NCBI RefSeq assembly: GCF_003265355.1 | Contig: NZ_QFRW01000091.1 | Coordinates: 23,612-77,182, forward strand | Reading direction: 5' to 3' | DNA from: Glycomyces dulcitolivorans | GTDB taxonomy: Bacteria; Actinomycetota; Actinomycetes; Mycobacteriales; Micromonosporaceae | DNA length: 53,571 bases | Part shown: positions 1-8,361 of the stretch, in pieces | How the letters are laid out: each line of letters starts with the position of its first letter | Numbering within the stretch: the stretch's first letter is position 1 | The notes under the pieces: generated by a model | Seen by the model: only the letters and a program-made list of their open reading frames with translations | Told to the model about the DNA's origin: nothing | Database searches by the model: none | Program-made: the position numbers and the translations under genes

Positions 1-32
1 TCATCGGCCTCGGGATCGCGTGGGCTGCTCAT
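1..32 (-). CDS. possible 5' end of a gene running off the left edge
   Basis: An ATG at 32 reading leftwards opens a frame (M-S-S-P-R-D-P-E-A-D) with no stop before the window edge. A GGAGG lies only two bases upstream of the ATG, closer than is usual, so either the start or the gene itself may be wrong. No function can be given from ten residues. Confidence 0.3.
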   Translation of the reverse strand, partial: MSSPRDPEAD

Positions 33-255
33 GGCCTCCAAGATACGACGCCGACCGGCGCTCCCCCACCCGACGGCACCCCGCCGCTCGCGGGCCCGCG
101 ACCGGCTCAGAGCGGCGCGTCGCCCTCCCGCAGCCGCCGGGCCGCGGTGATCCTCCGCCGCCGCGACCGGCCTCCGTCAACAGCTGCCGTGACGGAGGCC
201 CGGTGCGGGCTCATGCGCCGAATCCCGGTCTTCGAAGCTGGTCCGCGCCATGGAG
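33..255. other. intergenic stretch with no supported gene
   Basis: Open frames exist here on both strands, but they are short, rich in Arg/Pro and look like frame shadows of GC-rich DNA. No coding gene or recognisable RNA is seen between the left-edge start and the hairpin at 256. Confidence 0.4.
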
Positions 256-285
256 ACAGGCCGAACCTTTGCAGGTTCGGCCTGT
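256..285. terminator. perfect 12-bp hairpin terminator
   Basis: acaggccgaacc at 256-267 pairs perfectly with ggttcggcctgt at 274-285 around a 6-base loop. It lies about 50 bases past the stop of the LPXTG gene on the minus strand. There is no U-tract, as is common for actinomycete terminators. Confidence 0.7.
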
Positions 286-332
286 TCTGCCGTGCGGGTC
301 TGGTCGGGACTTCGGGTCGCCTCGACACCGGC

Positions 333-1913
333 CTACTCGCCGGCCGTCGCACCCGCCTTGCGGCGGCGGGTCAGGACGTACAGCAGGATGCCCGCGAACA
401 GGGCGAGGGCGGCCGCTCCGAATACGAGTGCCAGCGGCGAGCCGGTCCTGGGGAGCGGTTCCGAGCCTTCCCCGTTGACGGTGAGCTCGGCGGTGTTGTT
501 CGACAGGTCGGCGTCGATGTAGCCCGGGTAGTCGCCGTCCTGGAGCGCCCGGATCTCCACCCATCCCGTGTCGGTCGATTCCGGGTCGATCATGTTGACG
601 TGGAGTTTGAGGCTGTACTCGCCGCCGACTTCGATGCGGTCGAAGAAGCAGGCGAAGTCGAGATCGGCCAGGTCGACGTCGGGGAAGTAGAACTCCCAGT
701 CGCTCCAGTAGTCGTCTCCCGAGACGATGCAGTCCCAGTCGCCGGCGTTTCCGGTGTCGGTCTCGTTCCGGTACAGCTCCACGCCCTCGGGCAGTTGGCC
801 GAAGATCGCATAGGAGCCCGGCGCGAGGAAGACCCCGTAGGTCCCCGCGGGACCCTCATTGCCGATCGGGATCGTGACGGGAACCTGGTCGCCTTCGGCG
901 CCTTCGATGTTCACCCCGCCGACGGTCAGGTCGTAGGGGTTCTCGGCGGTCTCGATCCGGACCTCGCCGGACGAGGGGCCCTCGAACGGCCCTTCGGAGT
1001 CCGCCTCGATCAGGCCGAACAGGTTGTCCGAGCCCGCATCCCAGAACTCGCCGCCGTACGTGTCGAAGACCTCGGGATGCATCGCGAAGACGCTGTACTC
1101 GCACGCGCAGAACGCGAACGGTCCGGGGGCGTCGGCCGCGACCGTGTAGGAGACCGGGCCGGTGGGCCGGAAGACGGTGCCCGGCGAGTCCGCGAAGTCG
1201 GTCACGAAGCAGGTGGCCTCGATCTCGTTCTCGCCGCTGGAATCGATGCAGTTGTCGTAACCGGAGACCACCTTGACGGTGGTGTTGGAGCGGTACTCGT
1301 CCACTCCTCGGAAGACCACGGCCACGGCCGCGGCATCGTCCGGAACGGGCAGTTCCTGGAGGAAGGCGGGCCGGACCTCGGCGATGTCGCCGGCGGTCAC
1401 GTCGACGAAGGAGACGTCGCCGTGGAGGAAGGGCCTCCAGTCGTCGGTCGTTCCGGGAGGCGCCACGACTTCGAAGGTGCCGTCGACGACCGCTACGTCC
1501 TCGCCGTCGACCCCGACGGTGACCGTGTACCCGTATTCGCCCGGGTCCGCGCTCTCCTCGGCGAGGACGCCGAAGGCGAACAGGACCGAGGCCTCGGCGC
1601 CTTCGGCGAGGCACGTGAGCGTGTTGTCTCCGGTGCAGACGCCGTCGCCGGCCCAGGCCATGAAGGCGTCGTCGAGTTCGAGCACTGCGGTGACATCGTG
1701 CTCGCCGGCGATCCAGTCGTCGCCGAACTCGATGGCGATGGAGCCTTGTTCGGCGGACGTGTCGTTCCGGAGCGGGCTCGGGAAGTCGACGACGACCTCA
1801 GGCGGGGCGGCCTGCGCGGCGGCCGGGAGCGCGAACGCCCCCGCCCCGAGCACGGCCGCACCGAGCATGGCGATTAACGGCAGACTGGCGTTTCGAGGCG
1901 ATCGCGAAGACAT
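333..1913 (-). CDS. LPXTG-type cell-wall-anchored surface protein
   Basis: Predicted exported protein of 526 residues. The start at 1913 is chosen because a GAGGA ribosome site precedes it and a signal peptide follows directly (basic MSSRSPRN, hydrophobic core, cleavage near AAAQA). The upstream in-frame start at 2009 would add 32 Arg/Pro-rich residues and is unlikely. The C-terminus is a canonical sortase signal: LPRTG at about 487-491, a 24-residue hydrophobic segment, then an RRRK tail. The middle is acidic and beta-rich with scattered Cys, like the DUF11/Ig-like stalks of actinobacterial surface proteins, but no enzymatic motif is visible. A sortase should couple it to the wall; none is encoded in this window. 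The gene stands alone and ends at the hairpin at 256. Confidence 0.8.
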   Translation of the reverse strand: MSSRSPRNASLPLIAMLGAAVLGAGAFALPAAAQAAPPEVVVDFPSPLRNDTSAEQGSIAIEFGDDWIAGEHDVTAVLELDDAFMAWAGDGVCTGDNTLTCLAEGAEASVLFAFGVLAEESADPGEYGYTVTVGVDGEDVAVVDGTFEVVAPPGTTDDWRPFLHGDVSFVDVTAGDIAEVRPAFLQELPVPDDAAAVAVVFRGVDEYRSNTTVKVVSGYDNCIDSSGENEIEATCFVTDFADSPGTVFRPTGPVSYTVAADAPGPFAFCACEYSVFAMHPEVFDTYGGEFWDAGSDNLFGLIEADSEGPFEGPSSGEVRIETAENPYDLTVGGVNIEGAEGDQVPVTIPIGNEGPAGTYGVFLAPGSYAIFGQLPEGVELYRNETDTGNAGDWDCIVSGDDYWSDWEFYFPDVDLADLDFACFFDRIEVGGEYSLKLHVNMIDPESTDTGWVEIRALQDGDYPGYIDADLSNNTAELTVNGEGSEPLPRTGSPLALVFGAAALALFAGILLYVLTRRRKAGATAGE

Positions 1914-2076
1914 GGGAGTTCCTCTGGAGGCGTGGCCGGGTCGCCGGGACTCCGGCGCCGCCCGGGGCCGGACATGTACTAAACGCATCCGACTCGTTAC
2001 CGGTTGCAATCTTGTTCATCTTTTCTTCACCTCATCCGCTTCGCCTGAAGCAGTGGAAGACCCGCGCCGGGTGCGA

Positions 2077-2205
2077 TCAGTGGCCGAGGCCTTTGCCGAA
2101 GCCGCCGTCGACGGGGAGTTCGACGCCGGTGGTGAAGGTCGCGTCGACCGCCAGGTAGAGGGCGGCGGCGATCTCGCGAATTGCTCAGCGGGCGCCTGTG
2201 CGGCC
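2077..2205 (-). pseudogene. C-terminal remnant of a short-chain dehydrogenase
   Basis: On the minus strand this stretch reads as the last ~40 codons of an SDR. GRTGA is followed by an in-frame TGA at 2187-2185, then EIAAALYLAVDATFTTGVEL and PVDGGFGKGLGH before a stop. The '.TG..L.VDGG' ending is the standard SDR C-terminus. No Rossmann N-terminus (TGxxxGxG) or YxxxK exists upstream. That place is taken by the hypothetical gene ending at 2208, three bases from where the homology stops. This is a gene scar, probably left by deletion or replacement. Confidence 0.7.
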
Positions 2206-2207
2206 GG

Positions 2208-2897
2208 TCAGGCGAGGTGCTCGCACCAGATCCGCCAGGTGCGGCGGGAGTTGGGGAGGGCGGGATCGTCCAGGAGACGCAGGACGTAGCCGGCGTGGAG
2301 CCGCGCCCACGGGTTGTCCGAGTCCGCCGCGGTGGTGAGGGCGGCGCGAAGGTCGTCGCCGTCGACGGCGCGGGCGATACGGACGTACTCGCGGTCCTTG
2401 CAGCGGTAGGCGCGCGACACCGCTGCGGTGACGAGTTGGACGAGCCTGGCGCGCAACGGCTCTCGGTGGCCGTCTCTAGCGAGGTCGCGAATGAGGTCCT
2501 GCTTGGTGCCCCATTTCTTGGCGTGGAGCGTCCACTCCCGAGGGAACCGAGCCTCCCACTCCAGGTACCGGAGCGCGTACGGCAGGCCGGGCCAGTCGAT
2601 GAGCGGGCCGTGAGGGCGGTGCCACAGGGCGTCGGGATAGGCGTGGCGCTGCGCCTCGGAATGGGCGGCCGTCAGCCGGCGGGACTCGGGTTCGCGGTAC
2701 CACTCCGGGAGGCGGTCGAGACTCTGTGCCTGGAACCAGCCTTCGTTGAAGCGGTCGAGCGCTTCGTTGACGCGCTCGCGGGCGGCGGTGAGGTGGGCGA
2801 GCGCGATCGCCCGCTCGCTCGGGTCGGCACTGGTGAGCCCGTCGGTGTACCCGATCCTTCGGGCCCAGTCCGCCTCGTCGTCACTGGTCGCTGTCAC
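2208..2897 (-). CDS. hypothetical protein, 229 residues
   Basis: I do not recognise the family. The protein is soluble, rich in Arg, Trp and Leu, and probably mostly helical, with no signal peptide or membrane segment. Motifs that stand out are GWFQAQSLDRLPEWYREPES, a run around HRPHGPLIDWPGLPYALRYL, and a C-terminal WRIWCEHLA. The GTG at 2897 (protein starting VTATSDDEADW) has a weak GGGATGA upstream. An ATG at 2930 would add eleven residues and has no clear ribosome site. The stop touches the SDR scar at 2077-2205, so this gene may have replaced the body of that SDR gene. Confidence 0.6.
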   Translation of the reverse strand: MTATSDDEADWARRIGYTDGLTSADPSERAIALAHLTAARERVNEALDRFNEGWFQAQSLDRLPEWYREPESRRLTAAHSEAQRHAYPDALWHRPHGPLIDWPGLPYALRYLEWEARFPREWTLHAKKWGTKQDLIRDLARDGHREPLRARLVQLVTAAVSRAYRCKDREYVRIARAVDGDDLRAALTTAADSDNPWARLHAGYVLRLLDDPALPNSRRTWRIWCEHLA

Positions 2898-2951
2898 ATG
2901 CCGATCATCCCGAACGCGGAGCACTCCCATCGGCCGGGCCTGCAGGCACCG

Positions 2952-4970
2952 TCAGCCCTGACGGTTCGGGGTCGGCGCGAAGAGCATTCGGGTGCCTGGA
3001 ACTGATGACGAGAACGGGCCGGGCACCGGCTTGTCGCGTGGGAGACCGGTGATGTCGGTGCTCAGGTCCAGGTCGGACCCGTCGGGGTTGGTGTAGCCCA
3101 TTTCGGCCTGGTAGCTCGTGCCGAGGCGCGCGGTCGTCACGGGGGTGACCGTGTCGACGGCCACGGCGTCGGCCGTCTCGACGCGAACGGCTCCGGCGTC
3201 GGCGTCGTGCACCGAGACGCGGACCGGTGACGTGCCGAGGACAAGGGGCGCAGGTTCGGCGCGGAACGGTTCGGCGCCATCGGTGTACAGGTTGCCTTCA
3301 GCCCGGACCGGGAGGCGCGGCCCGGCCAGGGCGCTGCCTTGCTCGTTCGGGTACTCCTCGGGCGTCGGGTAGGCGTCGTACTGCGAGGTTCCGACCGGGG
3401 TGGGCACGAACGTGGCCTGGCCGGGGACGCCGTCGATGTCGATCGCGCCGTTCCAGAAGCTCGCCAGTGCCGGTTCGGTCTGAGGTCGTACGGGTTCCCC
3501 GTCGCCGACGAAGACGTTGTTGTAGAACCGGTTGTCGCCGCCGAGGATGTTCGAGACGCCGTAGACGGCCGTGGAGTGCGGAAGGTGGTACGGGGTGTAC
3601 CGCTGGTACTCGGTGCAGTTCGCGATGCGGCCCGCGAAGTAGTTGTGCACGTAGGCGCCGCCGGTGGACATGTCCTTGACCGACCACGGTGAGAGGAACA
3701 GGTTCGAGTCCACAAGGTAGGGACCGTGGCAGACCTCGACCATGAAGTCTTCGGCGGTGGAGGCGTAGAAGACGTTGCGCCGCACCAGGGTGCCCTGGGC
3801 CTGCCAGTCGAGCCACAGGGCCCGATGCGTGTGGTGGATGGTGTTTCCGCTGATCACGGTGTCGATGGCGGCGTGCAGTTTGATGCCGGCGACTTCGGCG
3901 CCGTGCCATTGCCGCTTCACGTGGATGCGGGAGATGTGGTTGTCGGCGATCGTGGAGAACGCCGCGCCGAGATGCCCGACGATGCCCGCCTGTTCGCAGT
4001 CCCGGATCGTGTTGCGGCGCACCGTGTGGGAGCCGACGTGGTCCCGATGCCAGGGGTGCGGTTCGCCGGCGTCGGGTCCGCGCAGGGCGAGCGCGCGCTG
4101 GATGACCTCGCGTTCGCGCTGGGTGCCGCCCTTGTCGCCCTTCGATCCCGCGGTCCACTCGTTCTGTCCGGTGGCGGCCTCTTTGCCGAGGGAGACGCCG
4201 ACGTTCTTCGAGTCGGTGATCGTGTTGTCCTCGATCACCCAGCCCTTGGACCAGTGCGGGCCGATCAGGCCCTCTTGCAGGGCGGTGGGCGGCGCCCACT
4301 GGGTGGCGGCCTTGGTCAGGGTGAAGCCGCGGACCGTGATGTGGTCGATTCCCGTTGCCGCGGGCCAGAAGACGAATGTGCGGGCGTTGATCTCGATCTC
4401 GTGGTCGGCCGGGTCGGCGCCCCCGAAGTTCGCCCAGATCACGGTGGCGTCGTCGCCGACCTCGCTGTGCCAGGTCAGCAGGGAGCCCGCCTGGTCGAAC
4501 GAGTCCTCTGTGGCCACAGGGTGTTCGACGCCGTCGAGGGTCAGGGACTCGTACATGGACTTGCCGTCGAGGTAGACCTCGCCGGTGTGCCAGGTGTTGA
4601 CCTGGTCGAAGAACCAGTCGCCGCCGATGCGCTCGGCGTACGGGTTGCGGTCCCCGAACAGGGTATTCGGCACCGTCGCCGTCCAGACGCCCGCGGCGCC
4701 GGGGTGGGGGCGCCAGTCGGCGATCGCTTCGGCGCCGGAGATGGTGACCGGCACGTAGCGGCCGTCGGTGTCCAGCGCGGCCCGGTAGGTGATCGGCGCG
4801 GCGGCGGTGCCGCCGCGGGGCGGGTTCACCCATTCCCGGTACACGCCTTCGTGAACGACCACGGTGTCGCCAGGTTGCGCGAGCGCCGCGGCCGCGCCGA
4901 TGCTGAGCAGGGGGTCCTCGGCGGTTCCGGCGGCGGTATCGGACCCGGACTTCGCGACATGCAATTCCAC
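2952..4970 (-). CDS. GH120-type beta-xylosidase (right-handed beta-helix)
   Basis: 672 residues. It resembles the GH120 beta-xylosidase XylC of Thermoanaerobacterium throughout, as I recall that sequence: the N-terminus (HVAKSGSD...GDTVVVHEGVYREW), the central APPTALQEGLIGPHWSKGW, and SHT.RRNTI.DC..AGIVGHLG. In XylC the catalytic pair is an Asp in LDWEAQ and a Glu in VEVSHGPYL; the equivalents here are D388 in WLDWQAQG and E412 in VEVCHGPYL. Such enzymes remove xylose from the non-reducing end of xylooligosaccharides. There is no signal peptide, so it probably acts in the cytoplasm on imported oligosaccharides. The GTG at 4970 matches the XylC start and has AAGG nine bases upstream. No xylan gene cluster surrounds it. 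Confidence 0.85.
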   Translation of the reverse strand: MELHVAKSGSDTAAGTAEDPLLSIGAAAALAQPGDTVVVHEGVYREWVNPPRGGTAAAPITYRAALDTDGRYVPVTISGAEAIADWRPHPGAAGVWTATVPNTLFGDRNPYAERIGGDWFFDQVNTWHTGEVYLDGKSMYESLTLDGVEHPVATEDSFDQAGSLLTWHSEVGDDATVIWANFGGADPADHEIEINARTFVFWPAATGIDHITVRGFTLTKAATQWAPPTALQEGLIGPHWSKGWVIEDNTITDSKNVGVSLGKEAATGQNEWTAGSKGDKGGTQREREVIQRALALRGPDAGEPHPWHRDHVGSHTVRRNTIRDCEQAGIVGHLGAAFSTIADNHISRIHVKRQWHGAEVAGIKLHAAIDTVISGNTIHHTHRALWLDWQAQGTLVRRNVFYASTAEDFMVEVCHGPYLVDSNLFLSPWSVKDMSTGGAYVHNYFAGRIANCTEYQRYTPYHLPHSTAVYGVSNILGGDNRFYNNVFVGDGEPVRPQTEPALASFWNGAIDIDGVPGQATFVPTPVGTSQYDAYPTPEEYPNEQGSALAGPRLPVRAEGNLYTDGAEPFRAEPAPLVLGTSPVRVSVHDADAGAVRVETADAVAVDTVTPVTTARLGTSYQAEMGYTNPDGSDLDLSTDITGLPRDKPVPGPFSSSVPGTRMLFAPTPNRQG

Positions 4971-5063
4971 GCCGCAAACCTTAGCCTCGGGCCCGCACCG
5001 GTGCGTGACCGATCACTGTCGTATGACGCCGCTTCGCGTGGTTCGCATGTTCGAGGAGGCCGC

Positions 5064-5753
5064 TCAGGCGAGCGCCAGGTCGACCAGGCGCTCCGCGTGC
5101 AGCCGCGTGGAGTCGAAGACCGGGACGGGACTGTCGGAGGCGTCCACGAGCAGGGTGATCTCGGTGCAGCCGTAGATCATCCCCTGGCATCCTCGCTCGG
5201 CGAGGTCGGCCATGACCCCGCGGTACTCCTCGCGGGACTCGTCGCGGAGCACGCCGAGGGTGAGCTCCTTGTAGATGATGTCGTGGATCGTGGTGCGGTC
5301 CGCTTCGTTCGGCACGACGACTTCGATGCCGTGCGCGGCCATGCGTTCGCGATAGAAGTCCATCTCCATGGTGAACCGCGTGGCGAGCAGCCCGATCCGG
5401 GTCAGTCCGGCGGCTTGGATCGGTTCGGCGGTCGCGTCGACGAGATGGACGAACGGCACGGTCACCGCCGTTTCGATCTTGTCCGCGACGACGTGCATCG
5501 TGTTGGTGCACAGGGCGATGCAGTCGGCGCCTGCGCGTTCGAGCGCGGCGGCCGCAGCTGCGAGGAGATCGCCCGCGGCGTCCCAGTCGCCGGCGCGCTG
5601 CATGTCCTCGATCTCGGCGAAGTCGACGGTGGCCATGAGGCTCTTGGCATTGTGCTGCCCGCCGAGCCGGGCCCGGACGTCCTGGTTGACGAGGCGGTAG
5701 TACTCGGCCGAGGACTCCCAGGACATCCCGCCGATCAGTCCGATGGTGCGCAT
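5064..5753 (-). CDS. aspartate/glutamate racemase family protein
   Basis: 229 residues, the full length of the cofactor-independent Asp/Glu racemase family. The N-terminal IGLIGGMSWESSAEYYR is the family signature. The two catalytic cysteines appear as C82 in ALCTNTMH and C196 in YGCTEI. The broad-specificity amino-acid racemase YgeA type fits best, converting L- and D-amino acids by two-base proton transfer. It is a single gene, divergent from the M23 peptidase at 6037 across a 283-bp region that contains a perfect palindrome. The substrate cannot be read from the sequence; malate or hydantoin racemases belong to the same fold. Confidence 0.85.
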   Translation of the reverse strand: MRTIGLIGGMSWESSAEYYRLVNQDVRARLGGQHNAKSLMATVDFAEIEDMQRAGDWDAAGDLLAAAAAALERAGADCIALCTNTMHVVADKIETAVTVPFVHLVDATAEPIQAAGLTRIGLLATRFTMEMDFYRERMAAHGIEVVVPNEADRTTIHDIIYKELTLGVLRDESREEYRGVMADLAERGCQGMIYGCTEITLLVDASDSPVPVFDSTRLHAERLVDLALA

Positions 5754-5841
5754 CGCACCATTGTGCCCGACCGGTCGACCGCACCGGTGTTCGACGATTG
5801 CCGATACCTGGGCTTTCCGGGCGCCGGACCATCGGGTCCGA

Positions 5842-5860
5842 CATGAAGAATTTCTTCATG
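5842..5860. promoter_or_regulatory. 19-bp perfect palindrome in a divergent intergenic region
   Basis: catgaagaatttcttcatg has 9-bp arms around one base. It is AT-rich in a GC-rich setting and lies between the racemase (start 5753) and the M23 peptidase (start 6037). A TTGACT at 5867-5872 just to its right could be a -35 element for the rightward gene. It is a candidate operator; no regulator gene is adjacent. Confidence 0.5.
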
Positions 5861-6036
5861 GATTGCTTGACTTGTGGAGTTTCCTGTCAGATCCTGGATG
5901 AGGTCCGGTCGGACCGGGAATGGATTCCCAAGCGTCACAATCGCTTCGATTCGAGTCCATCCCACCGGGCATCGTTCGACCCCATGATGAAAAGCGCCCG
6001 ACCTCCTTTCCCACCCCCCTTCAACAAGGAGCAGTC

Positions 6037-6948
6037 ATGAGTTGGATCAGATCGAAGCGGCGGGCCTTGCTCGCGCTGTTCGCGGCGGCCGTGATGGGTC
6101 TCGCGGCAGCGCTCGCCGGAGCCGCGCCCGCCCAGGCCGCGACGGCACGCAATGGCGTGTGCGAGTCCGGAGAGTTCTGCCTCTACTACAACAGCGACAC
6201 CTCCGGGTCCGTGAGCGACTTCGGCGGGTCCGTCAGCGACTACGGCACCGGCTCGGGCTGCTACAAGTTCGTCAGTGCCGGTGCCGGCCAGGGGCAGTGC
6301 GTCAAGAACAACGCCGCCTCGGCCTGGAACCGGACCAGCCGGTACGTCACGGTGTTCTACAACAGCGGCTACAGCGGGCCGATCGACAACTTCAGCCCGG
6401 GGTCGGAGGCCAACCTCCGCGCCTATCTGAAGAACGAGAACGCCGCCCACCTTCTCGGCGTCAGCGGCGACGCCACCGACAACCTCGAATACGCCGTCTA
6501 CCACACGTCGTCGGCGAACATCACCGCTTACTTCGACGGGTACACCACCACGTCGGGCCGCCACGAGGGCGTCGACATCGCGCACGCCGTCGGCGCCTCG
6601 GTCTACGCGCCGGTCTCCGGCACCGTGGTCCGCATGACCGAGGGCTCCCGGGGCTCCGGCGGCCTGTCGACCCTCGCCGTCTACAACTCAAGCCTCGACA
6701 AGACCGTCGTCTACCTGCACCTGGACCCGACGGTCGGCGTCGGCACGGCCATCTCCGTGGGCGAGCGGATCGGCGTCGAGGACTGGCGCGGCATCAGCTC
6801 CTCCGGCGGCGCCCACACGCACGTCGAGATGCGCAACGGCCGCCAGACCGCCGCGGCCCCGAGCGTCGGCGACCCCACGCTGACCAACCCGAACCCGACG
6901 AGCTTCTGGACCGCCAGGGGCTACAACACCTGCTGCCAGTTCGGCTAG
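6037..6948 (+). CDS. secreted M23 metallopeptidase with peptidase-inhibitor-like N-domain
   Basis: 303 residues, starting at the ATG preceded by AAGGA at 6026. The signal peptide has a basic RSKRR, a hydrophobic core and an APAQAA cleavage site. Residues ~38-160 look like a crystallin-fold I36 inhibitor or lactococcin-like domain (GVCESGEFCLYYNSD..., repeated 'YNS..SG.I.NF'). Residues ~170-300 are an M23/LytM domain with zinc ligands H176 and D180 in HEGVD, H228 in YLHLD, and H260/H262 in HTHVE. M23 enzymes cut peptidoglycan cross-bridges or proteins. The I36-like domain may bind cell wall or restrain the enzyme. Transcription likely stops at the hairpin at 6971. Confidence 0.88.
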   Translation: MSWIRSKRRALLALFAAAVMGLAAALAGAAPAQAATARNGVCESGEFCLYYNSDTSGSVSDFGGSVSDYGTGSGCYKFVSAGAGQGQCVKNNAASAWNRTSRYVTVFYNSGYSGPIDNFSPGSEANLRAYLKNENAAHLLGVSGDATDNLEYAVYHTSSANITAYFDGYTTTSGRHEGVDIAHAVGASVYAPVSGTVVRMTEGSRGSGGLSTLAVYNSSLDKTVVYLHLDPTVGVGTAISVGERIGVEDWRGISSSGGAHTHVEMRNGRQTAAAPSVGDPTLTNPNPTSFWTARGYNTCCQFG

Positions 6949-6970
6949 ATCCGCTCTGACGCAAGCGAAG

Positions 6971-7004
6971 AGCCGCGGAGGGCCATGGCCTTCCGCGGCT
7001 TTTT
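6971..7004. terminator. intrinsic terminator with U-tract, bidirectional
   Basis: agccgcgga at 6971-6979 pairs with tccgcggct at 6992-7000, with further pairing inside through ggcc, and a run of T follows at 7000-7004. It lies between the convergent M23 gene (stop 6948) and LysE gene (stop 7012) and can serve both. Confidence 0.85.
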
Positions 7005-7011
7005 CTCGTCC

Positions 7012-7635
7012 TCAGGCCGGTGCGCCGCCGCGGGCCTGTGCGAGGGTGCGGAGGCCGAGCGCGATGAGGACCGCGCCGCCGACGACATTGAAGGCCTTGC
7101 GCGGCAAGGCGAGCGCGCGTCTTCCGAGCGAGCGGAGCAGGGTCGCGCAGACGGCCAGCCACAGCGCGGTGAGCGCGGCGTGGACGGCTGCGAGCGCGAG
7201 AAGGTTTGCGGCCGTGAAGGTCCGGTGGTCGAGGAACTGCGGCGCGAGCGTGAGGTAGACGGCCGCGGCCTTCGGGTTGAGCAGGTTGGCCAGGTACGCG
7301 GTCCGGAGGCGCAGGCGTGGACCGGCCGGCGCCTCGGGTGCCGTCGCCGGGCGGCCGCGCCGGGCGATCGTCACGATGCCGAGCGCGATGAGGTAGGCCG
7401 CCCCGGCGAGCTGGACCGCGCGGTACAGCTCGGCGGACTGCATCACCAGCGCCGAGAGGCCGCAGGCGGCGAGCACCGCGTGGGTGAGGATGCCCGCGGC
7501 GGTCCCCGCGGCGACGCGGCGGACCACGCCGTGCTCGTCGCCGAGGACGCGGGTCGCCATGAGGGTGAAGCTGGCGCCGGGCGTGACCACGACGGGCACG
7601 ATCGCCAGCGCGAACGCGAACAGCGCCTCGGGCAT
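7012..7635 (-). CDS. LysE/RhtB-family amino-acid exporter
   Basis: 207 residues with about six hydrophobic segments. The N-terminus is the LysE family pattern (ALAIVPVVVTPGASFTLMATR), followed by GTAAGILTHAVLAACGLSAL and NLLNPKAAAVYLTLAPQFLD, whose NPK and PQF are typical. This family exports basic or neutral amino acids, homoserine lactones or small toxic solutes by proton antiport. The ATG at 7635 shares one base with the TGA of the upstream metallophosphoesterase gene (TGATG), so the two are probably co-translated. A longer in-frame extension exists but falls inside that gene and is a shadow. Confidence 0.88.
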   Translation of the reverse strand: MPEALFAFALAIVPVVVTPGASFTLMATRVLGDEHGVVRRVAAGTAAGILTHAVLAACGLSALVMQSAELYRAVQLAGAAYLIALGIVTIARRGRPATAPEAPAGPRLRLRTAYLANLLNPKAAAVYLTLAPQFLDHRTFTAANLLALAAVHAALTALWLAVCATLLRSLGRRALALPRKAFNVVGGAVLIALGLRTLAQARGGAPA

Positions 7636-8351
7636 CAGGGCGCGAAGTGGAACGAGGAGGTGACGGTCCCGTCCCGGTCGAACCGGTGCAGCGCCAGTCC
7701 GGGCGGGTGCTCGCGGTCGGTCAGCGGCGAGTGGTCGGGGTCGGTGCGCAGCGCGGAGACGATGCCCGGCGCCAGCAGCAGCGGGACGCCGGCGAACGTG
7801 GAGGCCACGGGCGTGTGGGCGTGCCCGCACAGGATCGCGGCGACCGTGCCGATCCGCTCGACGAGGTCGGCCAGCGCTTCGGGGTTGACCAGCGGCATCG
7901 AGTCGATGTAGGCGTGGCCGATCCGGATGGGCGGCTGGTGGAACGCGAGCACGGTGGTGCCCGCCCCCTCGGCGCGGGCGGCGGCGAGGTCGGCGACTTC
8001 GGGGCGGAGCTCGCCGTGGTCGCTGCCGGGCACCGTGACGTCGATGCCGATGATCCGCAGGTCCCCCACGTCGAGTGCGTTCACTGGGCGGCCGCCGGCG
8101 AAGGCGTCGGCGAAGCGGTCGGGGTGGTCGTGGTTGCCCGGTGCGGCGAGCCAGGGCCCGCGTCCGTCCAGCACCGCCCTGAACTGCTCGTACGCCGCGG
8201 CGGTGCCGGTGTCGGCCACGTCGCCGGTGACCACGATCGCGTCGGGTCGCCGCGAGGCGGGCAGGAGGTCGAGGACGGCGCGGAGCCGTTCGGCGCGTTC
8301 GGGTCCGCCGTCGAGGTGCGGGTCGCTGAGGTGGAGCAGGGTGGGACTCAT
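7635..8351 (-). CDS. calcineurin-like metallophosphoesterase (CpdA/Rv0805 type)
   Basis: 238 residues with the full metal-binding set: D10 and H12 in SDPH, D44 in TGDVAD, N73-H74 in GNHD, a later His in FHQPP, and GHAHTP near residue 175. Length and motif spacing match the class III cyclic-nucleotide phosphodiesterases such as Rv0805 and CpdA, so hydrolysis of cyclic nucleotides or other phosphodiesters in the cytoplasm is likely. It is the first gene of a two-gene unit with the LysE exporter and is divergent from the CGNR protein across a 47-bp region with a 28-bp dyad. Confidence 0.85.
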   Translation of the reverse strand: MSPTLLHLSDPHLDGGPERAERLRAVLDLLPASRRPDAIVVTGDVADTGTAAAYEQFRAVLDGRGPWLAAPGNHDHPDRFADAFAGGRPVNALDVGDLRIIGIDVTVPGSDHGELRPEVADLAAARAEGAGTTVLAFHQPPIRIGHAYIDSMPLVNPEALADLVERIGTVAAILCGHAHTPVASTFAGVPLLLAPGIVSALRTDPDHSPLTDREHPPGLALHRFDRDGTVTSSFHFAP

Positions 8352-8361
8352 GTGCGCTACG

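Noticed and set aside
147-1877. 576-codon plus-strand open frame opposite the LPXTG gene
   Set aside because: It is antisense to a gene with a signal peptide, sortase motif and ribosome site. Its product is Val/Gly/Asp-rich low-complexity, as expected from the reverse frame of GC-rich DNA.
3726-5846. 706-codon plus-strand frame
   Set aside because: It lies antisense to the beta-xylosidase and racemase, both of which have clear active-site motifs. No ribosome site or family match is seen.
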